DNA of 64,000 nt. Source: Bradyrhizobium roseum (GTDB lineage Bacteria; Pseudomonadota; Alphaproteobacteria; Rhizobiales; Xanthobacteraceae). Where the stretch lies: NCBI RefSeq assembly GCF_030413175.1, contig NZ_CP129212.1, forward strand, positions 6,176,450 through 6,240,449, in the 5' to 3' direction. Of the stretch, positions 33,293 through 42,111 are shown piece by piece. The position numbers and the translations under genes are program-made. Within the stretch, counting starts at the first letter, position 1, and each line of letters starts with the position of its first letter. Under the pieces are notes generated by a model. It saw only the letters and a list, made by a program, of their open reading frames with translations, was not told the origin of the DNA and did not search any database.

Positions 33293-33766
33293 ATGTCGAA
33301 AACCACCCGCGCCACCCAGTCGCTGGAAAAGCTCGGGGTGAAATTCACCCTGCACAGCTATCCCTATGATCCGGACGCTGCGAGCATCGGGCTGCAGGCG
33401 GCCGAAGCGCTGGGCGTAGCGCCTGCGCGGGTGCTCAAGACGCTGATGGCCGAGGCCGACGGCAGGCCGGTCTGCGCCGTGGTGCCGTCGGACTGCGAAG
33501 TGAGCATGAAGAAGCTTGCCGCCGCCTTCGGGGCCAAGACGGCAAAGATGATGCGGCCGGCCGACGCCGAACGGCTGACCGGCTACCATGTCGGCGGCAT
33601 CTCGCCGTTCGGGCAGAAGAAGCGCGTGCCGGTCGCGATCGAGGCGGCCGCGCTCGGCCATGCCACCGTGTTCCTCAACGGCGGCCAGCGTGGCTTGCAG
33701 GTGGAACTCGCCCCGCAGGACGCCGTCAAGGCGGCAAACGCGATCACGCCCGTGCTGGTGGCGTGA
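33293..33766 (+). CDS. ybaK: Aminoacyl-tRNA deacylase, YbaK/EbsC family
   Basis: YbaK hydrolyses mischarged Cys-tRNA(Pro), and related enzymes act on other mischarged tRNAs. The protein has 157 residues, a normal length. Family features are TLHSYPYDPDAASIGLQAAEAL (quoted as TLHSYPYDPDA and ASIGLQAAEAL), RVLKTLMAEADGRPVCAVVPSD and the active-site region GYHVGGISPFGQKK, including the conserved Lys and Gly-Gly. The start ATG follows GGAAAGGCC. It stands alone. Confidence 0.92.
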   Translation: MSKTTRATQSLEKLGVKFTLHSYPYDPDAASIGLQAAEALGVAPARVLKTLMAEADGRPVCAVVPSDCEVSMKKLAAAFGAKTAKMMRPADAERLTGYHVGGISPFGQKKRVPVAIEAAALGHATVFLNGGQRGLQVELAPQDAVKAANAITPVLVA

Positions 33767-33801
33767 GCGGGATTCGCCCTGGCAATGGTTTCGCCAGTTC
33801 G

Positions 33802-33966
33802 CTACGCGGGGAGCCTCGGCTGTGTCTGCGCCCATAGCATGGCCTCGATGATGGCCTTGCGCAATTTGGGGCGCTGCTCCTCATTGCATTCGATGAACGC
33901 CAGAATCGAATTGGCGCGAACGGCAAATTGGTGACGTGTTTCTGATTCGGCTTCTTCTGCCGACAT
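33802..33966 (-). CDS. Possible 54-residue helical protein
   Basis: Below the usual size limit, this frame encodes 54 residues that begin MSAEEAESETRHQFAVRANS and continue ILAFIECNEEQRPKLRKAII, ending EAMLWAQTQPRLPA. It reads as an acidic cap plus two amphipathic helices. Such composition is unlike the random frames nearby. The ribosome site is weak (TTTGAGC upstream). It converges on the YbaK-type gene 36 bases away. Function unknown. Confidence 0.45.
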   Translation of the reverse strand: MSAEEAESETRHQFAVRANSILAFIECNEEQRPKLRKAIIEAMLWAQTQPRLPA

Positions 33967-34370
33967 TGGCTTGCTCAAAGGAATGATCCACTTCTAGAAA
34001 TTCGACCTCACGGCAAGATGAAGCTGCTATGCAGCCGTCGCCTGCAAAACCGTGGTCCCAGCGATCGAACGAACGCGCGTACCTAAAAAATTGTCCTTGA
34101 ATAACCCACGACATGCACCCGGAAAACACACCAAGGTTGGGTTGCATGAATCGATCGTCCTTTGATTGCATATTTGGCCGCTCGCTGGCAACCCCAAATA
34201 GCGGACAAGAACAACAAGAAGATAATCGATAAGCCCTGCATGGTCGCGATGCATCCTGCACCATTGATGAGCACGGCAATTCCGTGTCTGTGGCAGGGCC
34301 GGGCGATATTCCGGCCCGGCGTTTTCGGCCGGGCGGGGCCGCGCCGGCGTGAACCGGGCCCAAGCTTGCA
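33967..34370. other. 404-base intergenic region
   Basis: No gene is recognised here. It should hold the promoters of the small minus-strand frame and of the EamA transporter. Near 34300-34340 there is a hairpin-forming GC-rich run (GGCCGGGCGATATTCCGGCC and GGCCGGGCGGGGCCGCGCC), close to the transporter start, that may hamper or regulate translation. An AT-richer part lies at 34085-34230. Confidence 0.55.
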
Positions 34371-35297
34371 ATGCCGGCTACCGAACAGACTTCCGCCACC
34401 CGATCCGGCAACTGGCTTGCCAACCAGCCTTACCTGCTGCTCAGCATCACCGCGCTGTGCTGGGCCGGCAACGCCATCGTCGGGCGGCTGGCCGCCGGCC
34501 ACATCGCGCCGGTGACGCTTTCTTTCCTGCGCTGGGCGTTCGCATTCCTGATCATCCTGCCGTTCGCCTGGAAGCATCTGGTGCGCGACTGGGCCGCGAT
34601 CCGCAGCCGCCTCGGCATCATGATCCTGCTGTCCGTCACCGGCATCGGCGCGTTCAACACGCTGCAATACTGGGCGCTCGAACATACCCAGGCGTTGAAC
34701 ACGCTGCTGTTGCAGTCGTCCGGCCCGCTGGTGGTCGCGGTGTGGTCGCTCGTGCTGCTCGGGGTCCGGCTGACGCTGGCGCAGGCCGCCGGCGTGCTGC
34801 TGTCGATGGCCGGCGTATTCGTCATCCTGCTGCATGGCGACCTCACCACGCTGTCGAAGATCGACTTCAACATCGGCGATCTGATCTTCCTGATCGCACT
34901 GGCGATCTTCGGGATCTACTCGGTGCTGTCGCTGAAACGCCCGGCCATCCACGGCCTGTCGTTCGTTGCCTTCACCTTCGGCGCCGGCGCGGCCTGCCTG
35001 ATCCCGCTGTTCATCTGGGAGCTGTTTGCGCGGCCGCCGATGCAGTTCGATACCGCCAATTTGCTGACGCTGGCCTATGTCGCGCTGTTTCCCTCGACGA
35101 TCGCCTACCTCTGCTACAATCGCGGCGTGCAACTGATCGGCGCCAACCGCGCCGCGCCGTTCTTCCACGTGGTGCCGGTGTTCGGCACCGTGATGTCGAT
35201 CATTTTCCTGGGCGAACATCCGCAAGCGTTCCACTTGATCGGCTTCGCGCTGGTGCTGACCGGGGTGTTTGTGGCGTCGCGGAAGGCGTCGGCGTAG
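34371..35297 (+). CDS. EamA/DMT family transporter (first paralog)
   Basis: The protein has 308 residues with ten predicted helices and two EamA repeats (about 22-155 and 165-300). Characteristic stretches are LLLSITALCWAGNAIVGRLAAGHI (quoted as LLLSITALCWAGN and AIVGRLAAG), APVTLSFLRWAFAFLI-type sequence, FNTLQYWALEHTQALNTLLL and NRGVQLIGANRAAPFFHVVP. DMT transporters export metabolites such as amino acids; no substrate can be assigned. A close paralog lies at 38050-38988. The ribosome site before ATG is weak and the start lies in GC-rich DNA. Confidence 0.92.
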   Translation: MPATEQTSATRSGNWLANQPYLLLSITALCWAGNAIVGRLAAGHIAPVTLSFLRWAFAFLIILPFAWKHLVRDWAAIRSRLGIMILLSVTGIGAFNTLQYWALEHTQALNTLLLQSSGPLVVAVWSLVLLGVRLTLAQAAGVLLSMAGVFVILLHGDLTTLSKIDFNIGDLIFLIALAIFGIYSVLSLKRPAIHGLSFVAFTFGAGAACLIPLFIWELFARPPMQFDTANLLTLAYVALFPSTIAYLCYNRGVQLIGANRAAPFFHVVPVFGTVMSIIFLGEHPQAFHLIGFALVLTGVFVASRKASA

Positions 35298-35372
35298 CAT
35301 AAGGTCGGGCGAGCGCGGTGACTTGGCCTGGCAAATCCGCTATCCCTTGGTCCCGTTTTACCAGAGCATCCC

Positions 35373-36185
35373 ATGAGAGCCCGCGCCAGCCATCTGATGA
35401 TCGGCATCCTGACCCTCGCTTTGATCGGCGGGGCGCTCGGGGGCTGGCTCGGCTATCAGAAGCTCATCAGCGCCAAGCAGAAGACGGCATTCCGGGTGAT
35501 CTTCGAAGGTTCGGCCTCGGGCCTGCGCAAGGGCGGCAGCGTGAATTTTGCCGGCATCCGGGTCGGCGAGGTGGTGTCGCTCAAGCTCGACCATCCGCGC
35601 CGTGTCGTCGCGCTCACCATGATCGACGGCAACACGCCCGTGAAGAGCGACACCCAGGTCGGCCTCGAATTCCAGGGGCTGACCGGCATCGCGGCGATCT
35701 CGTTCACCGGCGGCTCCGACGAGGCGCCGCCGCCGCGAAAGGGCGCGGACGGCATTCCCGAACTGACCGCCGATCCCGACGGAACGCTCAACACCCAGGA
35801 AAAAATCCGAGTGGCGCTGCGCAACGTCGACAAGATCATCGTGGACAACGAGGCAGCGGTGAAGGATACGCTGCGAAATTTTGAAAGCTTCACCGCCTCG
35901 CTGTCCGGCAACGGCGCCAAGATCACCAGCGTCATCGCGGCCGCCGAGGATGGCATCGCCGCTGTCGACGGCGCGCTGGACAAGACCAAGAATTTTCTCG
36001 GCAGTCTCGCCAGTGACAAGTATGGCGGCGAGTTGCTGCCGACCGTGATCTCGATGCGCGAGCTGATCGAGAGTTTCGACAAGAAGTCCGGCGCGGTCAT
36101 CGCCGACACCCGCAAGATGTTCGGCGAACTCAGCCAGTCGATCAATTCAAGCAAATTCGGCGCCGGCCCGCCCTCCAGACGATAG
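35373..36185 (+). CDS. MCE-domain (MlaD-like) lipid-transport protein
   Basis: MCE proteins form periplasmic barrels or tunnels that move lipids between membranes, normally with an MlaE permease and MlaF ATPase. The protein has 270 residues: a signal anchor (SHLMIGILTLALIGGALGGWL, quoted as LMIGILTLALIGGALGG), the MCE domain (KTAFRVIFEGSASGLRKGGSVNF region, with the conserved GSASGLRKGG and FAGIRVGEV, about 38-120) and a long helical C-terminal part. No permease or ATPase gene is adjacent, so its partners must be elsewhere. The start lies 4 bases upstream of CCCATGAGAG. It is followed after 3 bases by the FMN enzyme gene. Confidence 0.88.
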   Translation: MRARASHLMIGILTLALIGGALGGWLGYQKLISAKQKTAFRVIFEGSASGLRKGGSVNFAGIRVGEVVSLKLDHPRRVVALTMIDGNTPVKSDTQVGLEFQGLTGIAAISFTGGSDEAPPPRKGADGIPELTADPDGTLNTQEKIRVALRNVDKIIVDNEAAVKDTLRNFESFTASLSGNGAKITSVIAAAEDGIAAVDGALDKTKNFLGSLASDKYGGELLPTVISMRELIESFDKKSGAVIADTRKMFGELSQSINSSKFGAGPPSRR

Positions 36186-36188
36186 CCA

Positions 36189-37445
36189 TTGAGTCAAGAA
36201 CCAAGAAAAACGGAAACGCCTGACGTGCTCGACAAATCAACCGCTGCGACCGCCGCCCCGCCCGCCACCGTGACCCGCGCCGAGAACACCGTGCCGCGGC
36301 ATCTGCAGAAATATCTTTCGCTCGACGATTTCGAGGCGACGGCGCGACGGCGGATTCCGAAATTCCTGTACGGCTACATTTCCGGCGGCGCCGAGACCGA
36401 CGCGGCCGTACGCGACAACCGCGCCGCTTTCGACGAATACGGCTTCGTGCCGCGCGTGCTCAACGACGTCTCCGGCCGCGACCAGACAACGACATTGTTC
36501 GGCAAGACCTACGCCTCGCCGTTCGGCATTCCGCCGATGGGATCTTCAGCGCTCTGCGCCTATCGCGGCGATATCGTGCTGACTCAGGCGGCAAAAGCCG
36601 AGAACGTGCCGATGATCCTCAGCGCGTCCTCGCTGATCACGCTGGAGGATGTGCGCGCCGCCAACCAGGCGGCGTGGTACCAGGCCTATCTCGCCGGCCT
36701 GCCCGAGCGGATCGAGCCGCTGGTCGACCGCGTGGCGGCGGCGGGCTACGACACCTTCGTCGTCACCGCCGACGTGCCGGTGCCGCCGAACCGCGAGAAC
36801 AACATCCGCAACGGCTTTCAGGTACCGCTCGCGATCACGCCGCAAATTGCCTGGGATACGGTCACGCATCCGCACTGGCTGTTCGGCACCTGGGCGCGCA
36901 CGGTCAAGAATTTCGGCATGCCGCATTTCGAGAATATGGACGCCAGGCGCGGCCCACCGGTGCTGGCGAAGAATTTGATGCGCAACATCGGCGCCCGCGA
37001 CCAGCTCGCCTGGAAGCACGTCGAACTGATCCGCAGGAGGTGGAAGGGCAAGCTCGTCGTCAAGGGACTGGTGTCGCCGGCGGATGCAAGAATCGCGCGC
37101 GAGAGCGGCGTCGACGGCGTGATGCTGTCCAACCATGGCGGACGCCAGCTCGATTACACCATGTCAGGCCTGCGCACGCTGCCGGAGATCGCAGCCGAGG
37201 CAAAGGGCATGACGATCATGGTCGACGGCGGCATCCGCCGCGGCACCGATGTCATCAAGGCCCTGGCGCTCGGCGCGCAGTTCGTCTGGATCGGACGGCC
37301 GTTCCTCTACGCCGCGATCGCCGGCGGCGAAGCCGGCGTGCAGCGCGCGATCTCGCTGCTGAAAGCCGAAATCGACCGCGACCTGGCGCTGCTGGGCATC
37401 CGCTCGATCGGCGAGATCACACCGGATCTGGTGCGGAAGTTTTAG
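36189..37445 (+). CDS. FMN-dependent alpha-hydroxy-acid oxidase/dehydrogenase (LldD-like)
   Basis: These enzymes oxidise L-2-hydroxy acids such as lactate with FMN. The protein has 418 residues. The domain begins at about 40 (LQKYLSLDDFEATARRRIP) and has the expected GSSALCAYRGDIVLTQAA, AAAGYDTFVVTADVPV, KGLVSPADARIA and SNHGGRQLDYTMSGL (catalytic His and FMN/substrate Arg). DGGIRRGTDVIKALALGA is the FMN phosphate site. The start is uncertain: TTG 36189 is used, with GTG at 36222 also possible. It follows the MCE gene by 3 bases. L-lactate is likely but unproven. Confidence 0.9.
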   Translation: MSQEPRKTETPDVLDKSTAATAAPPATVTRAENTVPRHLQKYLSLDDFEATARRRIPKFLYGYISGGAETDAAVRDNRAAFDEYGFVPRVLNDVSGRDQTTTLFGKTYASPFGIPPMGSSALCAYRGDIVLTQAAKAENVPMILSASSLITLEDVRAANQAAWYQAYLAGLPERIEPLVDRVAAAGYDTFVVTADVPVPPNRENNIRNGFQVPLAITPQIAWDTVTHPHWLFGTWARTVKNFGMPHFENMDARRGPPVLAKNLMRNIGARDQLAWKHVELIRRRWKGKLVVKGLVSPADARIARESGVDGVMLSNHGGRQLDYTMSGLRTLPEIAAEAKGMTIMVDGGIRRGTDVIKALALGAQFVWIGRPFLYAAIAGGEAGVQRAISLLKAEIDRDLALLGIRSIGEITPDLVRKF

Positions 37446-37449
37446 TTTT

Positions 37450-37537
37450 GTAGCCTGGATGAGCGTAGCGACATCCGGGACAGTTGTATCCGCGGACGGG
37501 CCCTGTCCCGGGTATCGCTGCGCTCACCCCGGCTACG
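37450..37537. repeat. Bradyrhizobium-type intergenic inverted repeat
   Basis: The two 32-base arms begin GTAGCCTGGATGAGCG (from 37450) and end CTGCGCTCACCCCGGCTAC (to about 37536). They are inverted copies matching at about 27 of 32 positions around a short spacer. The element sits just after the flavoenzyme stop and between convergent genes, typical of dispersed REP-like sequences in this genus. It probably ends both transcripts. Confidence 0.7.
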
Positions 37538-37555
37538 GATTCGCGGCGTCGAAAC

Positions 37556-37957
37556 TCACCCCATCTTGAACTTGCTGTACGCTTCCTTCGTCGCGATGAT
37601 TACATGCTCGGCGCAGCCATTGGTGCGGTGGGGATCGCAGCGCTGCTCGTAATCATCCGACGTCATCATGTCGATGAAGGCCGACACCGTGGGATAATAA
37701 ACCAGCGCCAGGTAATCCCATCGATTGCCGGCCTCCTCCCCCAGCGCGACCGCCTTGGCATCGCCGGTCCACAGCAGCGTGCCGCCGCGCGCCTTGATCA
37801 TCGGCACCGTGAGCGCGCTGTAGCGCAGATAGGCGTCCCATCCCGAGCCGTCGCCATCGAGCGAGCACTCGCGAAACCGCATCAGGTTCACCATTACCAC
37901 CTGCGCCTGTGGATCGAGCGCCTGCAGGCCTTTCACATTCAACAAATCCACCGCCAT
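37556..37957 (-). CDS. DUF1330 family protein
   Basis: The protein has 133 residues and a ferredoxin-like dimeric alpha-beta barrel pattern: QVVMVNLMRFRECSLDGDG, YSALTVPMIKARGGTLLWTG, WDYLALVYYPTVSAFIDMM and SDDYEQRC. These fit DUF1330/EthD-like proteins. No catalytic residues are known for DUF1330 and there is no signal peptide. It is divergent from the second EamA transporter, with 92 bases between the two start codons, so they may share regulation. Confidence 0.82.
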   Translation of the reverse strand: MAVDLLNVKGLQALDPQAQVVMVNLMRFRECSLDGDGSGWDAYLRYSALTVPMIKARGGTLLWTGDAKAVALGEEAGNRWDYLALVYYPTVSAFIDMMTSDDYEQRCDPHRTNGCAEHVIIATKEAYSKFKMG

Positions 37958-38049
37958 CGACCAACCCTCGCGACAATTTGGGGCATTGTAGCATTGCAGG
38001 CATGGGACTTGTCGCCCACCGGAAAATCCGGCCCTATCGACGCGCGATC

Positions 38050-38988
38050 ATGACCGAGCCTGCACCCGCGCCCGCTGCCATCCATCCCTTAAGGTGGCTC
38101 AACAACCAGCCCTATCTGCTGCTGACCCTGACCTCGCTGTTCTGGGCCGGCAACATCGTGCTGGCGCGACATGTTGCCGGCCACGTGCCGCCACTGACGC
38201 TGTCCTGCGTGCGCTGGATCGGCACCTTCCTGATCCTGCTGCCGTTTGCCTGGCCGCACCTGAAGCAGGACTGGCCGGTGCTGCGCGCGCATCTGCCGAT
38301 GATGCTGTTCCTGTCGCTGGTCGGGTTTGCCTACAACAACGCGATCTCCTACTGGGCCCTGCAATATACCGAGGCGTTGAACGCGCTCTTGATCCAGTCG
38401 TCCGGCCCGCTGTTCGTCGCGCTGTGGTCGCTCATTCTGTTCGGCGTCCGCCTCACGCCCGCGCAGCTCGCCGGCATCACCATCTCGCTCGCGGGCGTGC
38501 TGACCATCATCCTGCGCGGCGATTTTTCCGCGCTTGCCGGCATCAGCTTCAACCGCGGCGACCTGATGTTTGCCAGCTCCCTGGTATCGTTCGGACTCTA
38601 TTCGGCGCTGATCCCGCGGCGGCCGGTGACGCATGCGCTGTCGCTGATCTCGTTCACCACCTGCTGCGGCGCCCTGATGCTGGTGCCTTTCTCGATCTGG
38701 GAATATTCGACCGGCGCCACGCTGAAATTCGACGCGATCTCGATGGCGACGCTGGCCTATGCCCTGATCTTTCCGTCGACGCTGGCCTATATGTTCTTCA
38801 ACCGCGGGCTGGCGTTGATCGGGCCCAACCGCGCCGCGCCGTTCTTTCATCTGGTGCCGGTGTTCGGCTCCGCGATGGCGATCTTGCTGCTCGGTGAACG
38901 GTTGCAGTTATTCCATCTGGTGGGCTATGCGCTGGTGCTGGCCGGCGTCGTCATCGCCTCCAGGCGGGCTTCGGCAAATAAGGCCTGA
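38050..38988 (+). CDS. EamA/DMT family transporter (second paralog)
   Basis: The protein has 312 residues from the ATG at 38050; the frame is open further upstream without hydrophobic sequence. Ten helices in two EamA repeats are visible. It is closely similar to the transporter at 34371: compare WLNNQPYLLLTLTSLFWAGN with WLANQPYLLLSITALCWAGN, and NRAAPFFHLVPVFGSAMAIL with NRAAPFFHVVPVFGTVMSII. The pair probably arose by local duplication, with three unrelated genes now between them. The substrate is unknown. Confidence 0.92.
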   Translation: MTEPAPAPAAIHPLRWLNNQPYLLLTLTSLFWAGNIVLARHVAGHVPPLTLSCVRWIGTFLILLPFAWPHLKQDWPVLRAHLPMMLFLSLVGFAYNNAISYWALQYTEALNALLIQSSGPLFVALWSLILFGVRLTPAQLAGITISLAGVLTIILRGDFSALAGISFNRGDLMFASSLVSFGLYSALIPRRPVTHALSLISFTTCCGALMLVPFSIWEYSTGATLKFDAISMATLAYALIFPSTLAYMFFNRGLALIGPNRAAPFFHLVPVFGSAMAILLLGERLQLFHLVGYALVLAGVVIASRRASANKA

Positions 38989-39086
38989 ACCGACCTGCGG
39001 CACGGCGTCCTGCCGGCTTCCCCTTTCGATCCCGGCAGGCTAGCGTGCCGGCCAATCGAACCAAAAACAAACGAGGAAACAACTAC

Positions 39087-40061
39087 ATGTTCGCGTTATG
39101 GAAACGGTACCGGTACGCTGCGGCGGCCCCCCTGATGCTGGCGATGGTCGCCACGGCTGCCGCGCAGGCTCCTTACCCGAACCGCAACGTTACGCTGGTG
39201 CTGCCGTTCGCCGCCGGCAGCGGCACCGACACCACCACGCGCCTGATCGGAAAAGAACTCGGCACCGCGCTCGGCGTCAGTACCGTGATCGAGAACAAGG
39301 CCGGCGCCAATGGCTCGATCGCGGCGAGCTTCGTGGCGCGCTCGCCCGCGGACGGCTACACGCTGTTCGTGACCACCAACACGACGCATTCGGCCAATCC
39401 GTATCTGCTCAAGACCATGAGCTACGACCCGATCAAGGACTTCACCCCGATCGCGCGCACCGGCGACCTGCCCTTCATGCTGGTGATCCACCCGGACATC
39501 CCGGCGAACTCGGTGGCCGAACTGATCGCGCTGGCGAAGAAGGAGCCGGGGAAATACTCCTATGCCAGCGGCAGCTCCTCGGCGATCGTGTCGGGGGCGA
39601 CTTTCGCACGCCTCGCCGGCATCGACCTGCTGCACGTGCCCTACAAGAGCTCGCCGCCGGCCCTCACCGACGTGATCGCCGGCCGCGTCTCGATGATGTT
39701 CATCGACGTCCCGACCGGCCTGCCGCACGTCAATGCCAAGGCGCTGAAGTCGCTCGCGGTGACGACCAAGAAGCGTTCGGCGCTGCTGCCCGATCTCCCG
39801 ACCATGGACGACACGGTGAAGGGCTTCGATATCACCTCATGGCAGGGCTATCTCGGCCCGGCCAACATGCCGAAGGATATCGTCGTCAAGCTGAATGCGG
39901 AAATCCGCAAGGTCATCGAACGGCCCGACATCAAGAAGCAGCTCGCCGAGCGCGGCATGGAGGCCTTTTCCGGCACGCCGGAGGAATTCGACGCCTTCCT
40001 GAAGGAGCAGCTCGTGCTGTGGGAGAAACTGATCGCGGACGCCGGAATCGAGAAGCAGTAG
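39087..40061 (+). CDS. Tripartite tricarboxylate transporter substrate-binding protein (TctC/Bug family)
   Basis: The protein has 324 residues from the ATG at 39087, preceded by GAGGAAAC. The signal peptide spans about 1-26 (ending AAAQAPYP). TctC/Bug motifs are YPNRNVTLVLPFAAGSGTDT, VIENKAGANGSIAASFVAR, FTPIARTGDLPFML, LLHVPYKSSPPALTDVIAGR and LGPANMPKDIV. Bug proteins bind carboxylates in the periplasm. The TctA and TctB membrane subunits are absent here, which is common for this expanded family. The substrate cannot be assigned. Confidence 0.93.
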   Translation: MFALWKRYRYAAAAPLMLAMVATAAAQAPYPNRNVTLVLPFAAGSGTDTTTRLIGKELGTALGVSTVIENKAGANGSIAASFVARSPADGYTLFVTTNTTHSANPYLLKTMSYDPIKDFTPIARTGDLPFMLVIHPDIPANSVAELIALAKKEPGKYSYASGSSSAIVSGATFARLAGIDLLHVPYKSSPPALTDVIAGRVSMMFIDVPTGLPHVNAKALKSLAVTTKKRSALLPDLPTMDDTVKGFDITSWQGYLGPANMPKDIVVKLNAEIRKVIERPDIKKQLAERGMEAFSGTPEEFDAFLKEQLVLWEKLIADAGIEKQ

Positions 40062-40069
40062 CTCCTCTC

Positions 40070-40158
40070 CGTCATGGCCGGGCTTGTCCCGGCTATCCAC
40101 GTCCTCCGTTGTCACGGTTCTTAAAACGTGAATGCCCGGGACACGCCCGGGCATGACG
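40070..40158. repeat. Bradyrhizobium-type intergenic inverted repeat
   Basis: The left arm starts CGTCATGGCCGGGCTTGTCC at 40070 and the right arm ends GGACACGCCCGGGCATGACG at 40158. The 33-base arms match at about 28 positions, with a TCCTCCGTTGTCACGG-type spacer. It lies 8 bases after the TctC stop and before the convergent chemoreceptor gene. It probably acts as a shared terminator or mRNA end-stabiliser. Confidence 0.7.
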
Positions 40159-40192
40159 AAGTGGAAACAACGGGGTGTCGCGTCCGGAAAGC

Positions 40193-41878
40193 CTACGCCG
40201 CGCGCACCTTGGCTAAAAACTCGTCGACCGCGCTGCGCAGCATGCCGGACTGGGTGTCGAGCTCGCGGGCATTCGCCAGCACTTCGGACGCCGCCTTGCC
40301 GGTTGCGGCTGCAGCCGTGGTGACGCCGCCGATATGGCTGGAAACCTCGTTCGATCCGGCCGCCACCGACTGGATGTTCCTGGCGATCTCGCGCGTCGCG
40401 CCGCCCTGCTGCTCGACCGCGGTCGAGATCGAAAGCGTGATCTCGCTCATCTGCGAAATCGTTTCGGTGATGCCGCCGATCGAGGACACGGCTTCGCTGG
40501 TTGAGGCCTGCATGGCCGCGACCTGCGAGGAAATTTCCTCGGTCGCCTTCGCCGTCTGATTGGCGAGCGCCTTCACTTCCGATGCCACGACCGCAAAGCC
40601 GCGGCCTGAATCGCCGGCGCGCGCCGCTTCGATGGTGGCGTTGAGCGCCAGCAGGTTGGTTTGCGCCGCGATCGAATGGATCAGCTTGACCACCTCGCCG
40701 ATCTTCTCGGCGCCGGTGGAGAGCGCGCCGACGGTGGCGTTGGTGCGCTCGGCGTCGCTGACCGCCTTGCTGGCGATCTCGCTGGAGCGCGCCACCTGGC
40801 GGGAGATCTCGGTCACCGAGCTGGAGAGTTCTTCGGCGGCTGACGCCACCGTGCCGACATTGTCGGACGAGCGCTGCGACGCCGCGCTGACGGTCGCCGC
40901 CCGCGCGCTGGCGTCGCTGGCGGTGGCCGTCATCGACTGCGCAGTGGTCTGCATGCCGGCAGCCGCCGTCGACACCGAGCGGACGATGCCGGTGACGCTG
41001 CGCTCGAAATCGCCGGCGATCTGTGCCATCGCCGCCCGCCTGTCCGCCTCGGCCCGCGCCTGCACGTCGGCTTCCTTTTGTTCAAGGCCGCGGATGCGTA
41101 CTGCATTGTCCTTGAAGATCTGCACCGTCGCGGCCATCGCGCCGATCTCGTCGCTGCGACCGATACCGGGGATCTCGCCGTCGAGTTTACCCTCGGCGAG
41201 CTCTTGCATGCGGGCGCCGAGCTGTCCGAGCGGCTTTGAAATGCTGCGGCCAATCAGCCAGGCGATGCTGCCGGCAACCAGACCGATGCCGAGAATGGCC
41301 AATCCGAGCAGCCAGGCCAGCGGCTTCATCCGTGTGTCGAGATCGTCGAGATAGGCGCCGGTGCCGACGAACATATTCCAGCCGGGAATCGGAACCGCGT
41401 AGGAGAATTTGCGGATCAGTTCTTCCTGTCCGGGCCTGCGATACTCATAGCGCAGCGTGACTTCGCCGTCCTTGACGATCCCGTCGCGCAGTTCGCGCAC
41501 CAGCTTGCGGCCGCCGGTGTCGATGTCCATGCGGTTCTGGCCGATCTGGCTCGCGACAGGCGCCAGCACCGCGATGCCGTCCATCGTGTAGGCGAACACG
41601 TAGCCATTGCCATTGTCGAAGGTCAGCGTGTTGCCGCGCTTGCTGAATTCGGCGATCGCCGCCTCCTTCGTCATCTGGCCCGCGGCGACCTGCTTCTGCA
41701 GGCCGAGCGCCATGTTGCGCGCCATGTCGACGATAGCCCTGGTCTGCTCGATGCGCCCGTTGAGCATTTCACGCTGCATCAGATAGCCTGCGAGGATGCC
41801 GGCGGCGCAGAGACCGAGCAGGGTCACACCCACCAGAATGCCGAGCTTGGGGGTGATCTTGAGATTGGTGAGCTTCAC
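40193..41878 (-). CDS. Methyl-accepting chemotaxis protein with periplasmic sCache domain
   Basis: The protein has 561 residues. TM1 (about 12-32) and TM2 (about 188-210) flank a single-Cache sensor ([21 protein letters not shown] quoted as [12 protein letters not shown] and [28 protein letters not shown]). A HAMP domain follows ([19 protein letters not shown]), then the signalling domain with the hairpin tip [20 protein letters not shown] and a C-terminal coiled coil. There is no C-terminal NWETF-type pentapeptide. sCache receptors often sense organic acids; the ligand is unknown. Divergent from the dehydrogenase gene at 42112. Confidence 0.95.
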   Translation of the reverse strand: MKLTNLKITPKLGILVGVTLLGLCAAGILAGYLMQREMLNGRIEQTRAIVDMARNMALGLQKQVAAGQMTKEAAIAEFSKRGNTLTFDNGNGYVFAYTMDGIAVLAPVASQIGQNRMDIDTGGRKLVRELRDGIVKDGEVTLRYEYRRPGQEELIRKFSYAVPIPGWNMFVGTGAYLDDLDTRMKPLAWLLGLAILGIGLVAGSIAWLIGRSISKPLGQLGARMQELAEGKLDGEIPGIGRSDEIGAMAATVQIFKDNAVRIRGLEQKEADVQARAEADRRAAMAQIAGDFERSVTGIVRSVSTAAAGMQTTAQSMTATASDASARAATVSAASQRSSDNVGTVASAAEELSSSVTEISRQVARSSEIASKAVSDAERTNATVGALSTGAEKIGEVVKLIHSIAAQTNLLALNATIEAARAGDSGRGFAVVASEVKALANQTAKATEEISSQVAAMQASTSEAVSSIGGITETISQMSEITLSISTAVEQQGGATREIARNIQSVAAGSNEVSSHIGGVTTAAAATGKAASEVLANARELDTQSGMLRSAVDEFLAKVRAA

Positions 41879-42111
41879 GGGAGATCTCCAGAAAGGACGT
41901 GCGACTTGGCTGTTGGATTCCGTGACGGTATCTTGAGACCCTTTAGCGGTTTGTTACGATGGGTGGCGCAAGCCCGTGTTTTTATTGAAGAAAGCAACCA
42001 TCGATTGTAGCGGATGGCTATCAGGTCGCGTAAAAGGGGAAATCGCAATTAAACATGCGTGGCGGCGTCCGCCGTCCCCAACCAACACCGAAAATAAATC
42101 GGGAGCAGGAA

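Noticed and set aside
34083..35300. Minus-strand open frame of 405 codons
   Set aside because: Antisense to an EamA transporter; Gln/Arg/Asp-rich composition typical of a reversed membrane-protein gene.
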